From assembly GCA_964425215.1 (NCBI GenBank), contig CAYRLW010000009.1:1-64000 (forward strand): a stretch of 64,000 nucleotides of DNA, given 5' to 3'. Below, in pieces: positions 50,080-58,209 of this stretch; position 1 is the first letter of the stretch; every line of letters begins with the position of its first letter. The notes under the pieces were generated by a model. That model was not told the origin of the DNA. It worked only from the letters and a program-made list of their open reading frames with translations, and made no database searches. A program made the position numbers and the translations under genes. This DNA comes from CAYRLW01 sp964425215 (GTDB lineage: Bacteria; Spirochaetota; Spirochaetia; Treponematales; Breznakiellaceae).

Positions 50080-50116
50080 TCACCTCGTATGAATTTTATT
50101 AATATAGGTAAGGTTT

Positions 50117-52195
50117 ATGAAGCTATCGATACAACGGAAAATGTTCGCCCTTCTTTTGGCTCCCATTGCGGTATTTTTTATCTTGGTGGGTTTTGTTACC
50201 TATGAGAACGCCAAAAAAACCACGGGGTCGCTCATCACGAAGTATACCGCCGATATCACGAGCTACGCGGCTAAAAACATCGATAATTTTTTCTCCACAA
50301 ATATTAGTTACATTCAGCAGGTTGCTCGGCAAAACACGATTACATCGATGGTATGGGACTTGGCGAAAAATACTTTAAACGAGGAAAAAACCTACAATAA
50401 CAACGTGGACTTTTTCTTTTTAGGATTCCCCGATGGCCGGGCGCCTAATACGAATATGACCGAGCGGAATATTGCCCATGACGAATTTTTTAAGCTAATT
50501 CTACAGGGGGGTAAGGATTACGCGGTAAGTAACGCTCTGGTGTCTCCTATCACGGGGAAACCGAGCATCGATATAGTAGCTGCGGTTAAGTACCCCGGAA
50601 GTCCCGCCCACGGGCTGGTGGGCATGGCTATTGATCTGGTTCGTTTAAGCTCCCTGGCTAATATTACCGTGGGGAACGCTGGTTTTGGCTTTATCGTGGA
50701 CAATAAGGGGCTTGTGGTGGCCCATCCGGACAGCGCGGTACGGATGACCTTGAACGTTCTGGATTCTAAAAACGCGGGGTATCAGGGTCTGGATGACGCG
50801 GGAAAACGTATGATCGGCGGGCAAAAGGGTGAAGCGGTCATTAAAAATCCAAAGGGGATAACGGAACGTGTATTTTTTAACCCCCTACCGTCGGTTCAGG
50901 GGTGGAGTTTTTGCGTAGCGGTTCCGGTGACGGATCTTGAACGGCCGGCTTTGGGAATAATTTTAGGCATCGTTGTATCGTTTATTGGTTTGGGGTTGCT
51001 TCTCGGTCTTTTAGTATTTTTTGTCAGCCGGATGATCAGTCGATCCGTGGGTGAGACGAAAAACGCGGTGGCCGAGCTTGCCAAAGGTGAGGGGGACTTA
51101 ACCAAGCGCATTACCGTTAGAAGCCAAGATGAGCTGGGCGAGATGGGAAGGAATATCAACCAATTCTTAGAGCTTATCCATTCTATCGTCAGCTCGGTAA
51201 GGCAAATAGTCGATCAAATGCGAATGTTGGGGGATGAATTGCAAACCAATACAACCCAATCTTCCGCTTCGGCCCAACAAATTTCAGGAAACACCAAACA
51301 GATCCAAGAAAAATTATTAAACCAATCGGCGGGGATTACCGAAACCTTGGCTACCACCGAACAGATCAACCGAAACATCCAATCGTTTCTTAATCTAATA
51401 GAGACCCAGGCGGCAAACCTAACCCAGTCTTCCGCTTCAATTGAAGAGATGGTCGCTAATATCAGCTCGGTGGCCAAGATTACGGTCCGTAACCAGGAGA
51501 CCATAGCCCTGTTGACGCAGGACGCGGACGTGGGAAAAGAGCGGCTGAACGGGGTGGAATCGCTGATCCATCAAATTGATCAAGCCAGTGAAGGCATGTT
51601 GGAGGCGAATTCCATTATCGCCCATATAGCCAGTCAAACGAACCTTCTTTCCATGAACGCGGCCATCGAAGCGGCCCACGCGGGAGACGCGGGGAAGGGC
51701 TTTGCTGTCGTGGCCGACGAAATACGAAAATTAGCCGAAGACGCCAACGAACAGAGCAAAACGATAGCCGGGGTTCTGCAAAACGTTAAAAAACTGGTTG
51801 AAGAAACGGTCGCTGAAACAGCGGAGGCCCAGACAAAGTTTGACAACCTCTTTTCGGGGATTAAGCGGGTAGAGAACCAGGAACTGGAAGTCAAAAACGC
51901 CATGGAAGAGCAACGCCAGGGTTCCGAGCAGGTATTAGTGGCCATGAAGGAACTGAATCAAATTACCCAGGAAATTCGATCCGGTTCCGAGGAAATTCGT
52001 TTGGGCAGTCAAACCATACTCGAGGAGATGGGAAGGATAATGAACGGTACCCAGGATATCGAAACCGCCTCCGGAGAAAATTCCCAAGGGGCCCAGGAAA
52101 TAGCCCAGGCCATGGAACATATTTCCACGCTGACGGGTAAAAATCGGGATTCGATCAGGGAGCTGGAAAACCTGGTGGTGCGGTTTAAGCTTTAG
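50117..52195 (+). CDS. Methyl-accepting chemotaxis protein with dCACHE-type sensor domain
   Basis: 692 residues. Membrane helix about 8-28, periplasmic double-CACHE-like domain to about 275 (DFFFLGFPDGRAPNTN; FGFIVDNKGLVVAHPD; GWSFCVAVPVTDLE), second helix about 280-308, HAMP (ETKNAVAELAKGEGDLTKRI), then the signalling hairpin with tip SQTNLLSMNAAIEAAHAGD near 503. Methylation-type helices flank it. It would bind a small extracellular ligand and control CheA. It lacks a CheR-tethering pentapeptide. Divergent from the hydrogenase-MCP gene, with which it shares the hairpin-tip sequence and could share arrays. Confidence 0.95.
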   Translation: MKLSIQRKMFALLLAPIAVFFILVGFVTYENAKKTTGSLITKYTADITSYAAKNIDNFFSTNISYIQQVARQNTITSMVWDLAKNTLNEEKTYNNNVDFFFLGFPDGRAPNTNMTERNIAHDEFFKLILQGGKDYAVSNALVSPITGKPSIDIVAAVKYPGSPAHGLVGMAIDLVRLSSLANITVGNAGFGFIVDNKGLVVAHPDSAVRMTLNVLDSKNAGYQGLDDAGKRMIGGQKGEAVIKNPKGITERVFFNPLPSVQGWSFCVAVPVTDLERPALGIILGIVVSFIGLGLLLGLLVFFVSRMISRSVGETKNAVAELAKGEGDLTKRITVRSQDELGEMGRNINQFLELIHSIVSSVRQIVDQMRMLGDELQTNTTQSSASAQQISGNTKQIQEKLLNQSAGITETLATTEQINRNIQSFLNLIETQAANLTQSSASIEEMVANISSVAKITVRNQETIALLTQDADVGKERLNGVESLIHQIDQASEGMLEANSIIAHIASQTNLLSMNAAIEAAHAGDAGKGFAVVADEIRKLAEDANEQSKTIAGVLQNVKKLVEETVAETAEAQTKFDNLFSGIKRVENQELEVKNAMEEQRQGSEQVLVAMKELNQITQEIRSGSEEIRLGSQTILEEMGRIMNGTQDIETASGENSQGAQEIAQAMEHISTLTGKNRDSIRELENLVVRFKL

Positions 52196-52269
52196 AAGTT
52201 TGGAGCGTAAGCCGTACACTCAAAAATAATCCCCGCGTACAACTCATAAGCGTATGGTTTGGCGAAGGT

Positions 52270-53238
52270 CTATTTGATGGTAAAGGTGCCCCCTTCGGTA
52301 AAGTTGAGGGGGAGGCTTTCTTTTCGGATTTCATCGGGTAGTTTTATGGAAGCCTTTCCCTGAACCGAAAAGGTTCCCTTCCGTTCGCTAAAAAGAGTTT
52401 TAACCTTTTTTGAAAGTTTTTTCGAACTGAACTCGTTGGTTATCGTTACCAAGGTTCTATCCGCTTGGTGAACCACCTGGGAGCTTTCTCCAACGATAAG
52501 ACTATCGTCGTTGACAAAAAGATCGTAGTGTAGGTTGGTAAACGATAGTTTTGCTTTAGCGTCGTTCTTGATTTCCAGGGTAAAACTTACGCGAAGGGGA
52601 ACGTCCAATTCTGTCGGATCCATAGGTGGGGTAGCGTTTTTTTTACCATTCACAAGGTCTTTAAAAACACCCAGGGCCCTATCCGGCGGAACTCTGGATC
52701 CCGCTTTGATAAGCGCCTTACGAACCTCTTCGGTACTTGGGGGCGTAACGGTAAACCCTGTTATGGCAACGTGGGGTTTTATGGCGGGAATTTTTTTCTC
52801 AAATTTATAATTAAAACTGATATCCTGGGGTAACCCAGGCATTTTAGGCAGGGGGATAATCAAAACCCCATCGATAACCGTGTTAAGCCACTCTTTAGAG
52901 GTGTAGTCCTTCACCAATGCAATGATTCCTTCGTAGGGGAGGGTGACGGTAAAGGTATTGGCCTTCTCGCCCCTGGCGGGAACGGTAAATCCACCCTGAT
53001 TGGTAGCCTTAAAAACTGAGGTCCCTTCTACCGAAAAATTGAGTCGGAGGCCATCAAACGAAAGATTCACCGGGTAGGGATTTTTAACACCCACTTCAAA
53101 AAGGAAGGTAATATCCCGAAGACTTATGGCATCTACCTGAAAACGTTTAACCTCGGCACTCGGTTTCGGTATATCAAAAGCCCATACAAAAGCCGAAAGA
53201 ACAGCCCATATAAGAATCGCAGTGTTTAACCGTTTCAT
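52270..53238 (-). CDS. Exported LEA-type-2 / WHy-domain protein
   Basis: 322 residues. Signal peptide about 1-20 (AILIWAVLSAFVWAFD). Two WHy-like beta domains: the first from RFQVDAISLRDITFLFEVGVKNPYPVNLSFDGLRLNFSVEG (about 33-75), the second from PLRVSFTLEIKNDAKAKLSFTNLHYDLFVNDD (about 215-247). The pattern 'f.l.v.NPn..pl....l.y.l...g' is that of LEA14-like proteins, thought to be water-stress or lipid-associated; their bacterial role is unclear. It stands alone. A repeat copy lies between it and the DUF2202 gene. Confidence 0.78.
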   Translation of the reverse strand: MKRLNTAILIWAVLSAFVWAFDIPKPSAEVKRFQVDAISLRDITFLFEVGVKNPYPVNLSFDGLRLNFSVEGTSVFKATNQGGFTVPARGEKANTFTVTLPYEGIIALVKDYTSKEWLNTVIDGVLIIPLPKMPGLPQDISFNYKFEKKIPAIKPHVAITGFTVTPPSTEEVRKALIKAGSRVPPDRALGVFKDLVNGKKNATPPMDPTELDVPLRVSFTLEIKNDAKAKLSFTNLHYDLFVNDDSLIVGESSQVVHQADRTLVTITNEFSSKKLSKKVKTLFSERKGTFSVQGKASIKLPDEIRKESLPLNFTEGGTFTIK

Positions 53239-53292
53239 TTTTTTACCCCCATACGCACAACTATAGCGCTAAAAATATAAATCGTCTTCAAT

Positions 53293-53356
53293 TGAGACTT
53301 TTTCAAAACTCAGGGGGTTTTGAAAGAGCAATCTTAGCTGTACATGCAGTATTTTT
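53293..53356 (+). repeat. Intergenic repeat family, copy B
   Basis: GACTTTTTCAAAACTC, GGGGGTTTTGAAAGAGC, spacer AATCTTAGC, then TGTACATGCAGTATTTTT. It matches copy A in order and spacing, and the stem half GTTTTGAAAGAGC is identical to copy C (54354) and to the inverted copy D. Confidence 0.75.
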
Positions 53357-53640
53357 ACAATTCTATACTATTTAAATGTTTATATTGTTAATGTAAAAAC
53401 CTCAATTGTAAAAGCTTCGTTCCATTGATATTTTAAAAAAAAGAAATTGCCCGTTTTAATTGTTAGTAATCATAATATGAGAAAATATTTCCCATGCTGA
53501 TAAAAAATTTTCTCAAAACGTTTCGATCCAATGGATATTCATTTTTTATAAATTTAAAGTTTTCATATCGCATAATATTTTATTATATTATATATACATA
53601 ATAAATATTTTAAATTTTTAAAAAGCTATACATTATCTTT
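53357..53640. other. Very AT-rich intergenic stretch
   Basis: Between the repeat copy and the DUF2202 promoter the sequence is dominated by A/T runs (for example ATATTTTATTATATTATATATA). No open frame of note and no hairpin of RNA-gene type was found. It may be a promoter-distal activation region or foreign sequence. Confidence 0.5.
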
Positions 53641-53643
53641 TGC

Positions 53644-53671
53644 TTGGCATGATATATGCTATATATACAAT
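53644..53671 (+). promoter_or_regulatory. Promoter of the DUF2202 gene
   Basis: TTGGCA (53644-53649), 16 bp, TACAAT (53666-53671), then a short leader with AAAGGAG before ATG 53702. Confidence 0.65.
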
Positions 53672-53701
53672 ACATTCTATATAGGATGAAAGGAGTTTAC
53701 G

Positions 53702-54223
53702 ATGAAAAAGGCCTTACAAAAGGCGATGGTCCTGCTATTACTGACTGTGGGAGGCTTTGCCTTCGCGGAGAATACGGGAGCACAAACTGGGCTTTACGGG
53801 AATGGGGCCGCCAAAGCGGATTCGGATCTTACCATTCAGGATATGCTTACCTACGCTATTCAAGATGAGTATGTAGCCCATGGGGAGTACAGGGCTATTA
53901 TGGCGAAATTTGGAACCGTACGGCCGTTTAGCAATATCATGGAGGCTGAAACTACCCATATCAGCTGGTTAACGCAGGCGTTTAATACGTATAAACTTCC
54001 CATTCCCTCGGACGATTCGGAAAAGTACATAAGCCTTCCTAAAACCCTACATGAAGCCTACGCTACGGGGGTTCAAGCGGAGATTGATAATATTGCCATG
54101 TACGACCGCTTCCTTGCCCAACCGATCATTCAAAGCGAGAAATACCAGGATTTGAAAACCCTGTTTACCAATTTAAGGAACGCCTCGGAAAACCATCTGC
54201 GGGCGTTTAAAAACCAGCTGTAA
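53702..54223 (+). CDS. Exported DUF2202 ferritin-like protein
   Basis: 173 residues. Signal peptide about 1-22 (VLLLLTVGGFAFA). The rest is a four-helix bundle with di-iron-type residues: Glu in IQDEYVAHGEYRAIM, ExxxH in MEAETTHISWL, Glu in GVQAEIDNIAMYDRF and ExxH in ASENHLRAF. This is the DUF2202 group of ferritin-like/rubrerythrin-like proteins without a rubredoxin tail. A periplasmic metal-handling or peroxide-defence role is likely but not shown. Its own promoter and a 12-bp terminator-like hairpin (54229-54258) make it a single-gene unit. Confidence 0.85.
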   Translation: MKKALQKAMVLLLLTVGGFAFAENTGAQTGLYGNGAAKADSDLTIQDMLTYAIQDEYVAHGEYRAIMAKFGTVRPFSNIMEAETTHISWLTQAFNTYKLPIPSDDSEKYISLPKTLHEAYATGVQAEIDNIAMYDRFLAQPIIQSEKYQDLKTLFTNLRNASENHLRAFKNQL

Positions 54224-54228
54224 ATAGC

Positions 54229-54258
54229 AACGGTGGGGTATGTAGATACCCCACCGTT
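54229..54258 (+). terminator. Terminator-like hairpin after the DUF2202 gene
   Basis: AACGGTGGGGTA (54229-54240) and TACCCCACCGTT (54247-54258) form a perfect 12-bp stem with a six-nt loop a few bases after the stop. The T-run is minimal. Confidence 0.7.
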
Positions 54259-54353
54259 AAACCTGCGCACTTCATACCGCCCCATGAAAAATGGCATGGT
54301 GCTTACCGAAGGGTTGATACATAGATTTCTTCAGCTTCAATGATATAATCAAA

Positions 54354-54401
54354 TGAGGCTCTTTTAAAACTCAGGGAGTTTTGAAAGAGCAACCTTACAG
54401 G
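54354..54401 (+). repeat. Intergenic repeat family, copy C (stem only)
   Basis: GAGGCTCTTTTAAAACTC followed by GGGAGTTTTGAAAGAGC and AACCTTACAG. The stem and first spacer match copy B, but the TGTACATGCAGT tail is missing. It lies about 30 bp upstream of the LacI-controlled promoter. Confidence 0.65.
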
Positions 54402-54432
54402 GAACCAAAAGCCTCGAATGTTAATATTTTTG

Positions 54433-54488
54433 TTGACAGCCTAAAAAAGTGGGGTTACAATATCCATAGTAATGCACGCGCGTGCATT
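54433..54488 (+). promoter_or_regulatory. LacI-type controlled promoter of the sugar operon
   Basis: TTGACA (54433-54438), 17 bp, TACAAT (54456-54461): near-perfect promoter. Directly after the expected start lies AATGCACGCGCGTGCATT (54471-54488), an 18-bp perfect palindrome with the central CG typical of LacI/GalR operators. AAGGAGG follows before ATG 54503. The LacI-family gene at 60319 is the likely repressor. Confidence 0.85.
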
Positions 54489-54502
54489 GATAAGGAGGTA
54501 GC

Positions 54503-55675
54503 ATGATAGAAGGGAGCGCGGATTCTAAAGTCTTAGGTTTGATACGGTACGGTATGGTCGGCGGCGGGCAGGGGGCTTTTATCGGGGATGTGCACCGAAA
54601 AGCTATAAACCTGGATGGGATGGCAACATTGGTGGCGGGATGTTTTTCCCGTTCCTTCGAAAATACGACCAGTACGGGACGATCTTTGGGGCTTTCGGAG
54701 GAACGTTTATACAAGACCTACGAAGAGATGGCGCAGAAGGAAGCCCAACGGGCAGATAAAATAGACTTTGTGGTGATTGTAACTCCTAATTATGAACATT
54801 ATGCCGTGGCCAAGGCGTTTCTAAGCCGAGGTTTTTCGGTGGTATGCGATAAGCCCTTGACTTTTGAGGTGGCGGAAGCCCAGGAGTTGGCCGAATTGGC
54901 CAAAAAAAATGGAGCCCTTTTCGCGGTAACCTATACGTACACGGGGTATCCAACGGTAAAACAGGCTCGGGAAATGATCAAACGGGGAGATATCGGAGAG
55001 ATACGGTTTGTCAACGCCGAGTATCCCCAGGAATGGCTGGCCACTCCGGCGGAAAAAGAGGGGTCCAAACAGGCGGCTTGGCGGACCGACCCGAAACAGA
55101 CGGGAAAATCCAACTGCGTGGGGGATATCGGAAGCCACGTGGAAAACATGGTGTCCTATATGACGGGACTTAAGATTAAGTCTCTTTGTGCTCGGCTGGA
55201 CACCTTTGTCCCGGGGCGGGTTTTGGACGACAATGCGACGATCATGGTGGAGTACCAGGGGGGCGCCAAGGGGGTTTACTGGACGAGCCAGGTGGCAATC
55301 GGGTACGACAACGGGCTTCGGGTTCGGATCTTTGGAACGAAGGGGTCGATCCAATGGTCCCAGGAAAATCCCAATTACCTCGTGGTTTCCCGGTTAGGTA
55401 AACCGACGGAAACCCTTTCCCGAGGTCGAGATGGCTTCTATCCCCACGCCCAGGGATATTCACGAATACCTTCGGGGCACCCGGAGGGGTATTTTGAGGC
55501 CTTCGCGAATATTTACAAAACGTTCATCGGTGCTTTGGCCACATTAAAGGCGGGCCGACAGCCGACGGCGGAGGAAATGGATTTCCCGACCGTAGAAATG
55601 GGTATTGATGGGGTTCGATTTATTGGCAAGTGCGTGGAAAGCTCCCAGAAGGGAGCGGTTTGGATCGATTTTTAA
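54503..55675 (+). CDS. Gfo/Idh/MocA family oxidoreductase, first gene of sugar operon
   Basis: 390 residues. Nucleotide loop RYGMVGGGQGAFIGDVHRKAI (GxGxxAxIGxxHR-type) near 15-32; the Lys-Pro motif is CDKPLTFE (Asp instead of the usual Glu) near 113; NCVGDIGSHVENMVSYMTG carries the active-site Asp/His (near 205). It would oxidise a sugar, inositol or glycoside with NAD. First gene behind a LacI-type operator and followed by a TIM-barrel isomerase gene, a pairing common in inositol and 3-keto-sugar routes. A second such pair lies at 61348-63272. Confidence 0.88.
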   Translation: MIEGSADSKVLGLIRYGMVGGGQGAFIGDVHRKAINLDGMATLVAGCFSRSFENTTSTGRSLGLSEERLYKTYEEMAQKEAQRADKIDFVVIVTPNYEHYAVAKAFLSRGFSVVCDKPLTFEVAEAQELAELAKKNGALFAVTYTYTGYPTVKQAREMIKRGDIGEIRFVNAEYPQEWLATPAEKEGSKQAAWRTDPKQTGKSNCVGDIGSHVENMVSYMTGLKIKSLCARLDTFVPGRVLDDNATIMVEYQGGAKGVYWTSQVAIGYDNGLRVRIFGTKGSIQWSQENPNYLVVSRLGKPTETLSRGRDGFYPHAQGYSRIPSGHPEGYFEAFANIYKTFIGALATLKAGRQPTAEEMDFPTVEMGIDGVRFIGKCVESSQKGAVWIDF

Positions 55676-55690
55676 AGGAAGGAGAAAACT

Positions 55691-56680
55691 ATGGGACGAC
55701 CTGTTACGTTATTCACCGGCCAATGGGCCGATTTACCCTTTGAAACCCTCTGTGAAAAGGCTAAGGCCTTTGGGTACGATGGCCTTGAAATCGCCTGTTG
55801 GGGCGATCACATGGATGTAAAGCGGGCGGCCACGGATCCAAAATACGTGGAAAACCGCAAGGCGATTTTAGCAAAACACGGACTTAAGGTGTGGGCCCTG
55901 GGGGCGCATCTGGCGGGCCAGTGCGTGGGTGATCTGTGGGATCCCCGGTTGGATGGTTTCGCTCCGGCGGATTGTAAGGGAAATCCGGAGAAGATCCGCG
56001 CTTGGGCGATCCAGGAGATGAAATACACCGCCCAGGCGGCTAAAAATATGGGCTGTTCGGTGGTCACCGGCTTTATGGGAAGCCCGGTGTGGAAATACTG
56101 GTATTCCTTTCCCCAGACTTCCGATGAGATGATCGATGGGGCGTTTAAAGAGATTGTTAAACTCTGGTCTCCCATTTTGGATGAGTTTGATAAACAGGGA
56201 GTTAAGTTCGCCCTGGAGGTGCATCCCACCGAAATCGCCTTTGATTATTATACCGCCCAACGGCTTTTAAAGGAGTTTAAGGATCGTCCTACCCTGGGCT
56301 TTAACTTTGATCCGTCCCATTTAATTTGGCAGGGGGTTACGCCCCACGTATTCCTGCGGGATTTTAGCAACCGGGTATTCCACGTCCACATGAAGGACGC
56401 GGCGGTGAATCGGGATGGTAAAGCGGGGGTATTGGGTTCCCACTTTGCCTTTGGGGATACCCGGCGGGGGTGGAATTTCCGTTCCCTGGGACACGGGGAT
56501 GTGGATTTTGAAAACATTATCCGGGAATTAAACGTGGCCGGCTACCAGGGTCCCCTTTCGGTGGAATGGGAGGATTCGGGGATGGAACGGGAGTTTGGGG
56601 CTAAAGAGGCCTGCGCCTTTGTCCGGCGGGTGGATTTTGCCCCCTCTACCCTGGCCTTTGACGAGGCGATGAAGAAGTAA
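55691..56680 (+). CDS. Sugar phosphate isomerase/epimerase-type TIM-barrel protein
   Basis: 329 residues of the xylose-isomerase-like (AP endonuclease 2) superfamily. Metal-ligand candidates: Glu in FALEVHPTE (near 173), Asp/His in FNFDPSHL (near 205), His in VFHVHMKD (near 235) and Glu in LSVEWED (near 295). These enzymes isomerise keto sugars, dehydrate inosose or cleave 3-keto-glycosides. The gene has AAGGAGG before it, 15 bp after the oxidoreductase, and its stop overlaps the start of the ABC ATPase gene, so it is co-expressed with both. Confidence 0.87.
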   Translation: MGRPVTLFTGQWADLPFETLCEKAKAFGYDGLEIACWGDHMDVKRAATDPKYVENRKAILAKHGLKVWALGAHLAGQCVGDLWDPRLDGFAPADCKGNPEKIRAWAIQEMKYTAQAAKNMGCSVVTGFMGSPVWKYWYSFPQTSDEMIDGAFKEIVKLWSPILDEFDKQGVKFALEVHPTEIAFDYYTAQRLLKEFKDRPTLGFNFDPSHLIWQGVTPHVFLRDFSNRVFHVHMKDAAVNRDGKAGVLGSHFAFGDTRRGWNFRSLGHGDVDFENIIRELNVAGYQGPLSVEWEDSGMEREFGAKEACAFVRRVDFAPSTLAFDEAMKK

Positions 56681-58209
56681 TGGACATGACAGCTACCGCC
56701 GGTTCTGTGGTACCGATTCTTACCGCCGAGGGGATAACAAAGGAGTTCTCGGGGGTACGGGTTCTGGATCAAATTTCCCTGGATATTCAACCGGGGGAAA
56801 TAATGGGCCTGATCGGTGAAAACGGAGCCGGCAAATCTACCCTTATCAAAATTATTGCGGGGATCTATCAGCCTACCCGGGGGTCCCTACGGTTCCAGGG
56901 TAAGCCGGTGACTATTCCCGATTATATCAGCGCGAAAAAATTAGGCATTGCGATTGTCCCCCAGGAATTCAACCTTATCAATCCCTTAACTGTATATGAA
57001 AATATATTTTTAGGAAATGAAATCCTCCTTCCTTCGGGGTTGTTGGATAAGGCTCGGATGAAGGAACTGGCGGAACGGCAGTTGGAAGAATTGAGGATGC
57101 CCATTGGGGTGGATAAACTGGTCAGTTCCCTTAGCGTAGCGGAAAAGCAGATGGTGGAGATTTCCAAGGCCCTGATGCTGAAGGCTCGGTTTTTGATTAT
57201 GGATGAACCCACCACGACGTTAACAAGTCACGAGGTGGAAATACTGTTCAACCTTATGGGGCAGTTGAAGAGCCAGGGGGTAACGATTCTTTTCGTGTCC
57301 CACAAGCTCCACGAAATTAAAACGATCTGCGATCGCGTAACCGTGCTTCGGGATGGGGAGCTAATCGGAATTGATCGAATCGAAGACGTGAACGAGCGGG
57401 ATATTGCTCGGCGAATGATCGGCCGGGATTTTACCCAGGTATTTCCGCCCAAACGAAGTTCCGACGCCTCGGACGTGGTGTTGGAGGTACAGGGGTTATC
57501 CATACGGGGTCTTTTAAAGGATATCTCCTTTAATCTACGGCAGGGAGAGATTTTAGGGTTCGCGGGCCTCGTTGGAGCGGGGCGGACCGAACTGGCGGAA
57601 GCGGTAATGGGCCTACGGCGCATCGATGGGGGAACCATAAAAATCCATGGGAAAGAGGTAACGATTAAAAAATCCCGGGACGCGGTCAATCTGGGCCTGG
57701 GGTATCTGAGCGAAGATCGGCAAGGGAAAGGGATTGTGCAAGACTTTACGATTCCGGAAAACATCTCCCTTATTTCACTGGAAAGGTACGTTCAGGGTCC
57801 CTTGATCGATAAGGTAAAGGAACTGGAAAAGGCGGAAGAGTACGTGAAGGCGTTTAATATCGTGGCGGCTTCTAAAAAGTTAGCCCTCCGGTATTTAAGC
57901 GGGGGAAATCAACAGAAGGTGTACTTGGCCCGCTGGGTGGATACGAATCCGAAAATCCTCATCCTTGACGAACCGACCCGGGGTATCGATGTAAACGCCA
58001 AACGGGAAATTTATGAGTTTATCCATCACCTATCGGACCGGGGAATTTCCTGCGTGGTTATATCGTCGGAGATGGAAGAGATTATTGGACTCTGTAATCG
58101 GGTGTACGTGATGCGGGAAGGTTCCATCGCGGGAAGTTTAGAGGGAGATCGAATTACGGAGGAGGAAATTATGTTCTATGCCACGGGCATTAAGGGGAAG
58201 CAAAACTAA
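56680..58209 (+). CDS. RbsA/MglA-type sugar ABC transporter ATPase (two NBDs)
   Basis: 509 residues with two nucleotide-binding halves. First: Walker A GENGAGKST (near 48), signature LSVAEKQMVEIS, Walker B FLIMDEPTTTL. Second: degenerate Walker A GLVGAGRTE (near 302), signature LSGGNQQKVYLAR, Walker B ILILDEPTRGIDV. This layout is diagnostic of CUT2 importers of monosaccharides or similar small polyols. The start codon overlaps the previous stop by 1 bp; the permease start likewise overlaps its stop. Confidence 0.95.
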   Translation: MDMTATAGSVVPILTAEGITKEFSGVRVLDQISLDIQPGEIMGLIGENGAGKSTLIKIIAGIYQPTRGSLRFQGKPVTIPDYISAKKLGIAIVPQEFNLINPLTVYENIFLGNEILLPSGLLDKARMKELAERQLEELRMPIGVDKLVSSLSVAEKQMVEISKALMLKARFLIMDEPTTTLTSHEVEILFNLMGQLKSQGVTILFVSHKLHEIKTICDRVTVLRDGELIGIDRIEDVNERDIARRMIGRDFTQVFPPKRSSDASDVVLEVQGLSIRGLLKDISFNLRQGEILGFAGLVGAGRTELAEAVMGLRRIDGGTIKIHGKEVTIKKSRDAVNLGLGYLSEDRQGKGIVQDFTIPENISLISLERYVQGPLIDKVKELEKAEEYVKAFNIVAASKKLALRYLSGGNQQKVYLARWVDTNPKILILDEPTRGIDVNAKREIYEFIHHLSDRGISCVVISSEMEEIIGLCNRVYVMREGSIAGSLEGDRITEEEIMFYATGIKGKQN

